A stretch of 64,000 bases of DNA from SELP01 sp035969385 (GTDB taxonomy: Bacteria; Pseudomonadota; Alphaproteobacteria; Rhodobacterales; Rhodobacteraceae): positions 248,001 through 312,000 of the forward strand of contig NZ_JAYKKJ010000002.1 of NCBI RefSeq assembly GCF_035969385.1, given 5' to 3'. Every line of letters begins with the position of its first letter. Position 1 is the stretch's first letter. The notes below the pieces were generated by a model. That model saw only the letters and a program-made list of their open reading frames with translations, ran no database searches and was not told the DNA's origin. Shown one piece after another: positions 40,238 through 48,604 of the stretch. A program made the translations under genes and the position numbers.

Positions 40238-41337
40238 GCGCGGGGAATCCAGGCGCCATCCTTGGCCGAAGACTCCTGACAGGCGCGGATGAACCACATT
40301 CCGTCCAGACCTTCACCGATTCCGGGCAGCAGCGCCCCGTCGGCCTTGCCCTCGATCAGGTCCGCAGCGTCGTCGTAGATCGTGGCAAACCCTTCAAGAT
40401 ATCCTTCCGGGTGGCCGGGCGGCACGCGGGTCCAATCGGCTCCGGTTCCGGCGCCGCCACGGGTCAGAATCTGCTTGGGCTCGCCAAAGCGGGCATAGGT
40501 CATCACGTTGGGGTTTTCCTGCCCCCATTCGATCCCGCCCTTGTCGCCATAGACCCGCAGTCGCAAGCCGTTTTCATGACCGATCGCAACCTGGCTGGCC
40601 CAGACCATGGCCCGGGCGCCCTGTTCCATCCGCAGAAGGATATGCGCGTTGTCATCGACAAGCCGGCCGTCGACCATGCTGTGCAATTCGGCCGACAGTG
40701 CCTCGGTCTTCAATCCGGTGACAAAGGACAGAAGGTTGAAGGCGTGGGTGCCGATATCGCCAATCGCACCGGCGCCCGATTGCTTGGGGTCGGTGCGCCA
40801 ATCGGCCTGTTTGTTGTGAGTGTCCTCGGCCAGCCAATCCTGCGCGTATTCCGCCTGAACGATCCGGATCTTGCCCAGATCACCCCGGGCAATCATCGCG
40901 CGGGCCTGCCGCATCAGTGGATAGCCGGTGTAGTTGTGGGTTAGGATGAACTTGGCGTCAGCCGCCGCGACGGCGGCCTCGATCTCGGCGGCCTGTTCCT
41001 GCGTCGCGGCCAGCGGCTTGTCGCAGATCACGTGGATACCGGCCTTTAGGAAAGCAATCGCTGGCCCGGCGTGCATATGGTTCGGGGTGACGATGGCCAC
41101 CGCCTGAATGCCGTCCTCGCGGGCCGCCTCGGTCACGGCCATATCCTCGTAAGAGGCATAGGACCGGTCCGCCGCGATCCCCAGATCGGCGGCGCTGGCC
41201 GCGGCCCGTTCCGGGTTTGACGACAAGGCGCCCGCGACCAGATCGAACCGGCCATCGATACGGGCGGCAATGCGATGCACGCCCCCGATGAACCCGCCTT
41301 GGCCGCCGCCGACCATTCCCAGCCTGATCCGTGTCAT
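40234..41337 (-). CDS. Gfo/Idh/MocA-family NAD(P)-dependent oxidoreductase
   Basis: This 367-aa oxidoreductase has an N-terminal Rossmann motif (RLGMVGGGQGGFIGGVHR) and the catalytic family motif DKPLAATQEQA. A C-terminal substrate domain begins near residue 140 and has HNYTGYPLMRQA and DIGTHAFNLLSF. It acts on sugars, inositols or related polyols; the precise substrate is unknown. The start overlaps the isomerase stop (ATGA), so it is second in a two-gene carbohydrate unit. A LacI-type palindrome lies upstream of that unit. Confidence 0.93.
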   Translation of the reverse strand: MTRIRLGMVGGGQGGFIGGVHRIAARIDGRFDLVAGALSSNPERAAASAADLGIAADRSYASYEDMAVTEAAREDGIQAVAIVTPNHMHAGPAIAFLKAGIHVICDKPLAATQEQAAEIEAAVAAADAKFILTHNYTGYPLMRQARAMIARGDLGKIRIVQAEYAQDWLAEDTHNKQADWRTDPKQSGAGAIGDIGTHAFNLLSFVTGLKTEALSAELHSMVDGRLVDDNAHILLRMEQGARAMVWASQVAIGHENGLRLRVYGDKGGIEWGQENPNVMTYARFGEPKQILTRGGAGTGADWTRVPPGHPEGYLEGFATIYDDAADLIEGKADGALLPGIGEGLDGMWFIRACQESSAKDGAWIPRA

Positions 41338-42389
41338 AGTCCCAACATCTCCTTGATGGCTTTGTCGTCGCGTTCCGCCCCTGCGAAATCGTCGAACGCC
41401 TTTTCTGTTACCTCGATAAGGTGGCTTTCAATGAAGGGGGCACCTTCCGCCGCGCCCTGTTCCGGCGATTTGATGCAGCATTCCCATTCCAGGACCGCCC
41501 AGCTGTCGTATCCATATTGGGTGAGTTTGGAAAAGATACCTGAAAAATCGACCTGCCCGTCACCCAGGCTACGGAATCGCCCGGCCCGGCTGGTCCAGCC
41601 CTGATAGCCGGAATAAACGCCCTGCCGCCCGTCGGGATTGAATTCGGCGTCCTTGACGTGGAAGGCGTTGATCCGGTCGTGGTAGAGGTCGATGAAGGCC
41701 AGATAATCGAGCTGCTGAAGCAGGAAGTGCGAGGGATCATAGTTGATCCGCGCCGCCTCGTGTTCTTTGACCCGGCCAAGGAACATCTCCCAGGTTGCGC
41801 CGTCGAACAGGTCCTCGCCCGGGTGCAGTTCAAACCCGATGTCCACCCCGTGATCCGCGTAATAATCGAAAATCGGCAGCCAGCGGCGCGCCAGTTCATC
41901 GAATGCCTCGTCGATCAGGCCAGCCGGGCGCTGCGGCCAGGGGTAGAGATAGGGGAAAGCGAGCGACCCCGAGAAGCTGACCGTGTGATCCAGCCCCAGC
42001 TTGCGGCTCGCAATCGCGGCCTTTTTCATCTGCTCCGTGGCCCACTCCTGCCGGGCCTTCGGGTTGCCATGCACCGCCGCCGGGGCGAATGCGTCAAAGG
42101 CGCGGTCATAGGCCGGGTTCACCGCCACCAGCTGCCCCTGCAGATGGGTGGACAGCTCGGTAATCGCAACGCCCGCGTCGGCACAGACACCCTTCACCTC
42201 GTCGCAATAGGTGTCGCTTTCGGCGGCCTTGTCCAGATCGAACAGGCGTCCGTCGAAGGTCGGGATCTGGACGCCCTTATAACCAAGGCCAGCGGCCCAT
42301 TTGGTGATGTTCTCAAGACTGTCAAACGGGGCTGCATCCCCGGCAAACTGGGCAAGGAACAGCGCGGGGCCTTTGATCTGCGTGGGCAT
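41334..42389 (-). CDS. Sugar phosphate isomerase/epimerase (AP endonuclease-2 TIM barrel)
   Basis: This is a 351-aa TIM-barrel protein with conserved metal-site segments GFELHPGEDLFDG, INYDPSHF and AFHVKDAEF. The ATG at 42389 (MPTQIKGPALFLAQFAGD) is chosen over a frame to 42449 that lacks a ribosome site. It works with the coupled oxidoreductase, probably in catabolism of a sugar or inositol. It is likely controlled by a LacI-family regulator through the palindrome at 42482. No sugar transporter genes are adjacent in the window. Confidence 0.9.
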   Translation of the reverse strand: MPTQIKGPALFLAQFAGDAAPFDSLENITKWAAGLGYKGVQIPTFDGRLFDLDKAAESDTYCDEVKGVCADAGVAITELSTHLQGQLVAVNPAYDRAFDAFAPAAVHGNPKARQEWATEQMKKAAIASRKLGLDHTVSFSGSLAFPYLYPWPQRPAGLIDEAFDELARRWLPIFDYYADHGVDIGFELHPGEDLFDGATWEMFLGRVKEHEAARINYDPSHFLLQQLDYLAFIDLYHDRINAFHVKDAEFNPDGRQGVYSGYQGWTSRAGRFRSLGDGQVDFSGIFSKLTQYGYDSWAVLEWECCIKSPEQGAAEGAPFIESHLIEVTEKAFDDFAGAERDDKAIKEMLGL

Positions 42390-42481
42390 GGTCGGGTCTC
42401 CAATTATCTGGCAAAGATCACAACTCCGCTGACGATGGAACCCCGTCAAACGGTGTTTTCACCTTCCTAAATCGTTATAGT

Positions 42482-42489
42482 TAGCGCTA
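42482..42489. promoter_or_regulatory. LacI/GalR-type operator core
   Basis: TAGCGCTA is a perfect palindrome with the central CG typical of LacI-family operators, about 95 bp upstream of the isomerase start. The flanks (GT..AC) are only partly symmetric. Confidence 0.5.
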
Positions 42490-42535
42490 CAATGGCAAAA
42501 ATTCGCCGCACTTGCGAAGGCGCCGGGTGAGGGAT

Positions 42536-43447
42536 TCAGGATTTCGCGGTGTTGAAAACGCGGGCGGGATGCAGTTCGCCGGCCTTGAAGACACCGACCG
42601 CGACCGCCTGCCCGTCATGGCTGGCCCAGCATTCCTCGCCATAGTCGACATCATGGGCGATCACCATCGCCGGATTGCCGTTCAACAGCCTCCCAAGGCT
42701 CTCGGGCGGGCAGTGGACCTCGGGCAGATCGGCAAGCCCTTCTTCCAGAGGACGCAGGTAAGCATCCAGCGCCGGGTCTTTCGCCAGCTTTTCGACTGTG
42801 TCCATGTCGATCCCGTCCTTCGCCTCGAACGGGCCGGACCAGATCCGGCGCAGCTTCAGGACATGGCCGTAGCAGCCCAGCGCCGCCCCCAGATCGCGGG
42901 CAATGGACCGGACATAGCCGCCCTTGCCACAGGTCATTTCCAGAACGACATGATCTGCATCCGGCCGGTCGACCAACAGAAGTTCTTCGACCCAAAGTGG
43001 CCGGGCGGCAATTTCAAAGTCCTCGTCATCGCGGGCACGTTTATAGGCGCGCTCCCCGTCGATCTTCACCGCTGAAAACTTCGGCGGAACCTGCATGATG
43101 TCGCCAATGAACCCCGACAGCGCGGCCTTGATCTCGTCATCCGTGGGGCGGGCGTCCGAGGTGGCGATCACCTCGCCCTCGGCGTCGTCGGTATTCGTGG
43201 CCGCGCCAAGACGAACCGTGAATTCATATGCCTTCAGACTGTCGGTGATATAAGGCACGGTCTTTGTCGCCTCGCCCAGCGCAACGGCCAGAACCCCGGT
43301 CGCCTCTGGGTCCAGCGTCCCGGCATGCCCGGCCTTCTGGGCGCCAAAGGCCCAGCGGACCTTGTTCACAACGGCGGTCGATGTGATCCCCGCCGGCTTG
43401 TCCACGACCAGCCACCCGGAAATGTCACGTCCCTTGCGCTTGCCCAT
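42536..43447 (-). CDS. truB: tRNA pseudouridine(55) synthase
   Basis: This 303-aa enzyme makes the T-loop pseudouridine in tRNAs. The catalytic Asp is in GHAGTLDPEATGVLAVALG. It also has KPAGITSTAVVNKVRWAFG near the N-terminus and the YVRSIARDLG motif (CGKGGYVRSIARDLGAALG). A C-terminal PUA-like tail is present. It lies 64 bp after rbfA on the same strand, the usual rbfA-truB order. Confidence 0.97.
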   Translation of the reverse strand: MGKRKGRDISGWLVVDKPAGITSTAVVNKVRWAFGAQKAGHAGTLDPEATGVLAVALGEATKTVPYITDSLKAYEFTVRLGAATNTDDAEGEVIATSDARPTDDEIKAALSGFIGDIMQVPPKFSAVKIDGERAYKRARDDEDFEIAARPLWVEELLLVDRPDADHVVLEMTCGKGGYVRSIARDLGAALGCYGHVLKLRRIWSGPFEAKDGIDMDTVEKLAKDPALDAYLRPLEEGLADLPEVHCPPESLGRLLNGNPAMVIAHDVDYGEECWASHDGQAVAVGVFKAGELHPARVFNTAKS

Positions 43448-43511
43448 CTGTGCCTCGCATCAATTCTGGAAGGGGCCTGCTAAAGGGCGCAGGCGGGGCG
43501 GTCAACCGGAC

Positions 43512-43907
43512 CTAGTCCTCAAGATCCTTGCGCACCCGGTCCTCGGACAGCAGGCGGCGGGTCTCGTCCATCTGGTCAAAGGTTTCATCCGGGAAGAACG
43601 CCAGGTCCGGCGAATGCTTCATCTTGATTTCGCGGGTGACAAGACGGCGGATCTCGCCCTTGTTGCGGTTCAGGGCCTCCATCGCCTCGTCCTTGCCCTT
43701 GCCGCCCAGCGGCAGAACAAAGACGCGGGCCTGACGCAGGTCGGGGGTGACCCGGACCTCACCCACGGTGATGGACATGCGTTGCAGGTCGGGGTCATGG
43801 ACCTCGCCCCGCATCAACAGGTCGGACAGCGCCCGGCGGATCAATTCGCCCACGCGAAGTTGCCGGTTCGACGGGCCGGCGCCCTGAAAGGAACGGTTCT
43901 TTGCCAT
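43512..43907 (-). CDS. rbfA: 30S ribosome-binding factor A
   Basis: This 131-aa KH-type protein is needed for 16S rRNA maturation and cold adaptation. Family features are RVGELIRRALSDLLMRG, ITVGEVRVTPDLRQARVFV and the end HSPDLAFFPDETFDQMDET. The ATG at 43907 (MAKNRSFQG) is the right start; the open frame continues to 44702 only as the antisense shadow of dapB. It is cotranscribed with truB and divergent from dapB. Confidence 0.96.
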   Translation of the reverse strand: MAKNRSFQGAGPSNRQLRVGELIRRALSDLLMRGEVHDPDLQRMSITVGEVRVTPDLRQARVFVLPLGGKGKDEAMEALNRNKGEIRRLVTREIKMKHSPDLAFFPDETFDQMDETRRLLSEDRVRKDLED

Positions 43908-44000
43908 GGGCCTGCACATAAGGGGCATCCGCCCCCTTGCCAAGCGGCGCTTTGATGTGCAGGCAAGAACCAACGCAGTCGCAAGGCCAAGGGGCAACGC

Positions 44001-44813
44001 ATGATCGACATACCCGGAATCGTGATCACCGGCGGATCTGGCCGGATGGGGCAGATGCTGATCCAGACCGTTCTGGCCTCGGACGCTTGCAAACTGGTTG
44101 GCGTTCTCGAACGCGAAGGCCACGCCTGGATCGGCCGCGACGTGGGCGAGGCGATGGGCGGGCAGCCCGTCGGCGTGACCGTGTCCGACGACCCGCTGGA
44201 TACCTTCGCCAAGGCACAGGCGATCATTGATTTCACCGCCCCCGCCGCCACCGTCGAATTTGCCGGTCTGGCCGCGCAGGCCCGCGCCGTTCATGTGATC
44301 GGCACCACCGGCTTGTCCAAGGAAGACCTTGCCGCGGTTTCCGCCGCCGCCCGCCACGCGACGATCGTCCGCGCCGGGAACATGTCGCTGGGTGTGAACC
44401 TTTTGGTGCAATTGACGAAAAAGGTTGCCGCCGCGCTGGACGAGGATTTCGACATCGAAGTGATCGAGGCGCACCACAACAAGAAGGTCGATGCCCCCTC
44501 GGGCACCGCGCTGATGCTGGGCGAGGCCGCCGCCGAAGGGCGCGGTGTGTCGCTGGACGATGTGAAGGACAGCGGCCGGGACGGGATCACCGGCGCGCGC
44601 AAGCGGGGCGACATCGGGTTCACCGCCATCCGGGGCGGCGACATCGTGGGCGAACATGACGTCCTCTTCGCTGCGCCGGGCGAACGGATCGTGCTGCGTC
44701 ACGTGGCCACCGACCGGGCGATCTTCGCGCGCGGCGCGCTCAAGGCCGCGCTCTGGGGGCAGGGGAAAAAGCCGGGCGAATACGACATGATGGACGTGCT
44801 TGGCCTGTCCTGA
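44001..44813 (+). CDS. dapB: 4-hydroxy-tetrahydrodipicolinate reductase
   Basis: This 270-aa NAD(P)H enzyme of lysine and diaminopimelate synthesis has the nucleotide motif ITGGSGRMGQM at the start. The substrate/catalytic stretch is EAHHNKKVDAPSGTALML (the HHxxKxDxPSGTA signature). The tail RGALKAALWGQGKKPGEYDM is family-typical. It is divergent from rbfA, and its promoter must lie in the 93-bp gap. Identification is secure. Confidence 0.97.
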   Translation: MIDIPGIVITGGSGRMGQMLIQTVLASDACKLVGVLEREGHAWIGRDVGEAMGGQPVGVTVSDDPLDTFAKAQAIIDFTAPAATVEFAGLAAQARAVHVIGTTGLSKEDLAAVSAAARHATIVRAGNMSLGVNLLVQLTKKVAAALDEDFDIEVIEAHHNKKVDAPSGTALMLGEAAAEGRGVSLDDVKDSGRDGITGARKRGDIGFTAIRGGDIVGEHDVLFAAPGERIVLRHVATDRAIFARGALKAALWGQGKKPGEYDMMDVLGLS

Positions 44814-44874
44814 GTGATCCGGCGGGGCCTTATGCGCGTATCAGGCAGGATTTCCGAAACAACGGAACCCTGTC

Positions 44875-45228
44875 ATGCGCGCGCTTCTCTTCGCCCTCCT
44901 TCTCCCGACAACTGCTTTGGCCGATGGATTCGTCCCGATCACCGACCGGGAGACCTTCTTGTCCTATGTGCAGGATCGTGACCTTCGGCTTGGCGTCCTA
45001 GGCATTACCCTGAACGTGGACCCGGACGGGACAATTGCAGGCACCGCCGTTCGCTGGGAGGTGACCGGAACATGGGACTGGAAAGACGGCTTCTTCTGCC
45101 GCGAGATGGACTGGTCCGGGATGCCCATCGACTACAATTGCCAATTGGTCGAGGTGCGCGACGGGTCCGAGATGCGCTTTACCGTCGATCAGGGGGCAGG
45201 GGACAGCGCGACCTTCCGCCTGCGCTAG
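44875..45228 (+). CDS. Small exported protein of unknown function
   Basis: This 117-aa protein has a signal peptide (MRALLFALLLPTTALADG, cut after ALA) and a short mature domain containing DWKDGFFCREMDWSGMPIDY, with two Cys that could pair. It is predicted periplasmic. I recall similar small proteins in Rhodobacteraceae but no assigned function. It overlaps the convergent DUF1674 gene by four bases at the tails. Confidence 0.8.
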   Translation: MRALLFALLLPTTALADGFVPITDRETFLSYVQDRDLRLGVLGITLNVDPDGTIAGTAVRWEVTGTWDWKDGFFCREMDWSGMPIDYNCQLVEVRDGSEMRFTVDQGAGDSATFRLR

Positions 45229-45401
45229 AAATCGACGGCGATCCCTTTCTTTTCCCAATCGCCAAACCGCACCGGTTCCGGTCCGTCGCGGCCACCCAGT
45301 TCAGTGGGTAGATCCTGCGCCTTGGCGGCCTTGCGGCGCTCTTCGGCCTCTTGCAGGGCGCGAACGGCGGCGGCGGGCAGGTCTTTCTTCGGGTCGGACA
45401 T
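45225..45401 (-). CDS. DUF1674 / SDHAF4-like small protein
   Basis: This 58-aa protein starts MSDPKKDLPAAAVRALQEAE and ends with the family signature LGGRDGPEPVRFGDWEKKG and a terminal AVDF. The mitochondrial homologue SDHAF4 helps assemble succinate dehydrogenase by binding the flavinylated subunit. A similar role in bacteria is inference. It is easily missed because of its length. It overlaps the exported-protein gene tail to tail and is divergent from the rsmB-like gene. Confidence 0.88.
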   Translation of the reverse strand: MSDPKKDLPAAAVRALQEAEERRKAAKAQDLPTELGGRDGPEPVRFGDWEKKGIAVDF

Positions 45402-45469
45402 GGCGCGTTTCCTTGTGGGATTGCCTTTGGTGATATACGGGCCTTGGGCAATATCTCAAGAGGACCCCG

Positions 45470-46756
45470 ATGACCAAGCCCGACAAATCCGGCCTTGCGC
45501 CGCGCTATGCGGCCTATCAACTGATCGAAGCGGTAACCGGCGAGGGCCGCCTTTTGCCGGAATTGATCGGGGCCGGAGCGTTGGCGCGGCTGGACCCGCA
45601 GGACCGCGCCCGTGCCCAGCGGATCGCGATGGAGACGCTGCGGGCGCTGGACCGGGCCGACCGGATGCTGAAACCCTTCATGGCCAAACGCCCGCCGCTG
45701 CCGGTGCGCAACGCGCTGCGCATGGGCACCGTGGAAATCTGGGCCTTTGGCGAGGCGCCGCATGGGGTCGTCAATGCCTGTGTCGAAATCATCGGCCGCG
45801 ACCCGAAGCACCGGGGCATGAAGGGGCTGGTCAACGCGGTCCTGCGCAAGGTGGCCGAGGAACGGCCCGGCGCATGGGACAGGCTGCCCACCCCGCGCCT
45901 GCCCGATTGGCTGCGCGACCCGATGATCGCTGCCTGGGGCAAACCCGCCGTCGCCGCGATGGAAGAGGCGCATTACAAAGGGGCAGCCTTGGACCTGACC
46001 CCGAAGGGCGACGCCGAAACCCTTGCCGCGCAACTGGGCGGAGCCGTCCTGCCGACCGGTTCTGTCCGACTGGCCGACGCCGGGCAGGTGTCGCAGCTTC
46101 CCGGCTATGACGCGGGCCACTGGTGGGTGCAGGACGCTGCTGCCGCACTTCCGGCCCGTATTCTGAATGCAACACCGGGTGAAAAGGTGCTCGACCTTTG
46201 CGCCGCGCCGGGCGGCAAGACCATGCAACTGGCGGCAGCGGGCGCGGATGTGACCGCTGTTGATGTGTCGGACGGGCGGATGACGCGAGTCGGGCAGAAC
46301 CTTGCACGCACCGGCCTTAATGCCCGCACGGTCGTGGCCGACGCCTTTGACTTTGACGAAGCGGGCTGGGACGCAATCCTCTTGGACGCGCCCTGTTCCG
46401 CCACTGGCACCATCCGCCGCCACCCGGACCTGCCCCGGGCCAAAGACGGGTCCGAATTCGGCGCCCTGATCGACCAGCAAGAGGCGCTGATCGACCACGC
46501 GCTGTCCCTGTTGAAACCGGGCGGGCGGCTGATGTTCTGCACCTGCTCGCTTCTGCCGGATGAAGGCGAGGTGCAGGTAGAAGAGGCGCTATCGAGGCAT
46601 CCCGGCCTGACGGTCGAGGGTATCGACACCGGCGCGCTTGGGGTCGATCCGGCATGGATCACCGAAGAAGGCGGGCTGCGTCTGCGCCCCGACTACTGGC
46701 CCGAACTGGGTGGCATGGACGGGTTCTATATGGCGCTTCTGCGAAAGCCCGCGTGA
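45470..46756 (+). CDS. rsmB: RsmB/NOP-family rRNA cytosine-C5 methyltransferase
   Basis: This is a 428-aa protein. Residues about 10-130 form the NusB-like N-terminal domain (YAAYQLIEAVTGEG ...). The SAM-dependent methyltransferase domain has DLCAAPGGKTMQLAAAG (SAM motif I), LDAPCSATGTIRRHPDL (motif IV Cys) and FCTCSLLPDEGE (motif VI catalytic Cys). Both cysteines expected for m5C chemistry are present. The target, 16S C967, is inferred from the NusB-fused architecture. Confidence 0.92.
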   Translation: MTKPDKSGLAPRYAAYQLIEAVTGEGRLLPELIGAGALARLDPQDRARAQRIAMETLRALDRADRMLKPFMAKRPPLPVRNALRMGTVEIWAFGEAPHGVVNACVEIIGRDPKHRGMKGLVNAVLRKVAEERPGAWDRLPTPRLPDWLRDPMIAAWGKPAVAAMEEAHYKGAALDLTPKGDAETLAAQLGGAVLPTGSVRLADAGQVSQLPGYDAGHWWVQDAAAALPARILNATPGEKVLDLCAAPGGKTMQLAAAGADVTAVDVSDGRMTRVGQNLARTGLNARTVVADAFDFDEAGWDAILLDAPCSATGTIRRHPDLPRAKDGSEFGALIDQQEALIDHALSLLKPGGRLMFCTCSLLPDEGEVQVEEALSRHPGLTVEGIDTGALGVDPAWITEEGGLRLRPDYWPELGGMDGFYMALLRKPA

Positions 46757-46834
46757 CTTGGCCCAGGATTGGCCCTATGCTGCCGCACGAAAACAAGACG
46801 CGACCTTTACGCGCAACACAGGCAGGGCACCCCA

Positions 46835-48589
46835 GTGGCCAAGGATCAGACATGGGCTTTCCGCCGAAAGCGTTTCATGCATCGTCTGCATGCACGTCTT
46901 GCCGCGCGCGCCCGTGTTCCCACCGGATTCGTTTCCCAGCCTGAGCCACGATCCATCGGGCGCTATGCCCGTGGTCGGCAGCTGACCGCCGGGAATTTCC
47001 TTTTCTCAGGTCATTTGTTCGAAGCGCCCGACAGCTCCATCTGGGACATCGGGCAGGACGAACCCCATATCGTCGAGGAACTGCAGGGTTGCACCTGGCT
47101 GGATGATCTGGCCGCCGTCGGCGACGCCAAGGCACGCGGCAAGGCCCAGGCCTGGGTTCATGACTGGATCGACCGCTTCGGCAACGGCAGCGGCCCGGGC
47201 TGGACCCCGGAACTAACCGGGCGGCGTCTGATCCGCTGGATCAACCACGGGTTCTTTCTGTTGCGGGGCCGGGACAAGGCCGCCTCGGATATCTACTACC
47301 GGTCGCTTGCGCGGCAGGCCTTGTTTCTGTCCCGGCGCTGGACCGCTGCCCGGCCCGGACTGCCCCGGGTCGAGGCGCTGACTGGCATGATCTATGCGGG
47401 GCTGTCGCTGGAAGGGATGGGCGACCATGTCGCCCCGGCGGTGCGGGCGCTGGCCCGCGATTGCAAGGCGCAGGTCGATGCCGAAGGCGGCATTCCCACC
47501 CGCAACCCGGAAGAGTTGCTGGAGGTCTTTACCCTGTTCACATGGGCGCGGCAGGCATTGGACGAATCCGAACACGCCGTCCCCGAGGAACTGGAAGCCG
47601 CCTTGGCCCGGATCGCGCCGACACTGCGGTTCCTGCGCCATTCCGATGGCGGGCTTGCCCGGTTCCACGGTGGCGGGCGCGGGATCGAAGGCCGGCTGGA
47701 TCAGGCCCTGTCCGAATCCGGGATCAGCGACACCGCCGGGCCCGGCCGGCGCATGGGGTTCGCTCGGATGCAGGCGGGCCGGACCAGCGTCATCGTGGAC
47801 GCCGCGCCGCCACCTTCGGGCGAGGCCTCCTATGACGCCCACGCCTCGACCCTTGCGTTCGAGCTGACTTCCGGCCGCCGGTCGGTCATCGTCAACTGCG
47901 GATCGGGCCGCGCCTTCGGGCCCGAATGGCGCCGGGCCGGGCGGGCCACGGCCAGCCATTCGACCTTGGGTCTGGACGGCTATTCCTCGTCCCGGCTTGG
48001 GGTGCCCAGCCGGTTGAACGGTCTGCGGCAAGAGCTTTTGGTCGATCTGCCTCAGGACGTGCCGATTGAACAGTCGGACCTTGACGACGGAATGCGGCTG
48101 GAAATGGGGCACGACGGCTATCGCAAGACCCACGGGCTGACACATGCCCGCACGCTGGACCTGACATGGGACGGGCGCGGGCTGGTAGGCGAGGATCTGA
48201 TCACCACGCTCAGCGATGGGGACAAGGCCCGGTTCGACCGGGCGATGGACCGGGAAGGGCTGGACGGCATCCCCTATTCCGTCCGGTTTCACCTGCACCC
48301 CGAGGTCGATGCGAACGTGGATCTGGGCGGGGCAGCAATCAGCCTGACCCTCAAAAGCGGCGAGATCTGGGTCTTCCGGCATGACGGAGTTTCCGAAATG
48401 CGCCTTGAGCCCTCAGTTTACCTTGAAAACGGGCGATTGAAGCCGCGTGCGACACAACAAGTGGTTTTAACCGGGCGCGCAATGTCCTATGCGACGCGCG
48501 TCCGCTGGTCGCTGGCCAAGGCGCAGGAAACGCCGACCGCACTACGCGACTTTGTCGAGGATGGCATCGCGGACAAGGATCAAGACTGA
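46835..48589 (+). CDS. Heparinase II/III-family protein
   Basis: This protein of about 584 aa has an N-terminal alpha-barrel region and a C-terminal beta-sandwich of the heparinase II/III family (SRLGVPSRLNGLRQELLVDL and downstream). The start is uncertain: GTG 46835 (VAKDQTWAFRRKRF) is preferred to TTG 46769. An internal ATG at the RFMHRLHARL segment is also possible. No clear signal peptide is present. Rhodobacteraceae often carry this gene directly before purH, as here (15 bp). The polysaccharide substrate is unknown. Confidence 0.85.
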   Translation: MAKDQTWAFRRKRFMHRLHARLAARARVPTGFVSQPEPRSIGRYARGRQLTAGNFLFSGHLFEAPDSSIWDIGQDEPHIVEELQGCTWLDDLAAVGDAKARGKAQAWVHDWIDRFGNGSGPGWTPELTGRRLIRWINHGFFLLRGRDKAASDIYYRSLARQALFLSRRWTAARPGLPRVEALTGMIYAGLSLEGMGDHVAPAVRALARDCKAQVDAEGGIPTRNPEELLEVFTLFTWARQALDESEHAVPEELEAALARIAPTLRFLRHSDGGLARFHGGGRGIEGRLDQALSESGISDTAGPGRRMGFARMQAGRTSVIVDAAPPPSGEASYDAHASTLAFELTSGRRSVIVNCGSGRAFGPEWRRAGRATASHSTLGLDGYSSSRLGVPSRLNGLRQELLVDLPQDVPIEQSDLDDGMRLEMGHDGYRKTHGLTHARTLDLTWDGRGLVGEDLITTLSDGDKARFDRAMDREGLDGIPYSVRFHLHPEVDANVDLGGAAISLTLKSGEIWVFRHDGVSEMRLEPSVYLENGRLKPRATQQVVLTGRAMSYATRVRWSLAKAQETPTALRDFVEDGIADKDQD

Positions 48590-48604
48590 TTTCCGGGGGA
48601 CCCG

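Noticed and set aside
43908..44702. N-terminal extension of rbfA to 396 aa
   Set aside because: The extension is antisense to dapB, and RbfA proteins are about 130 residues and start at MAKNRSF.
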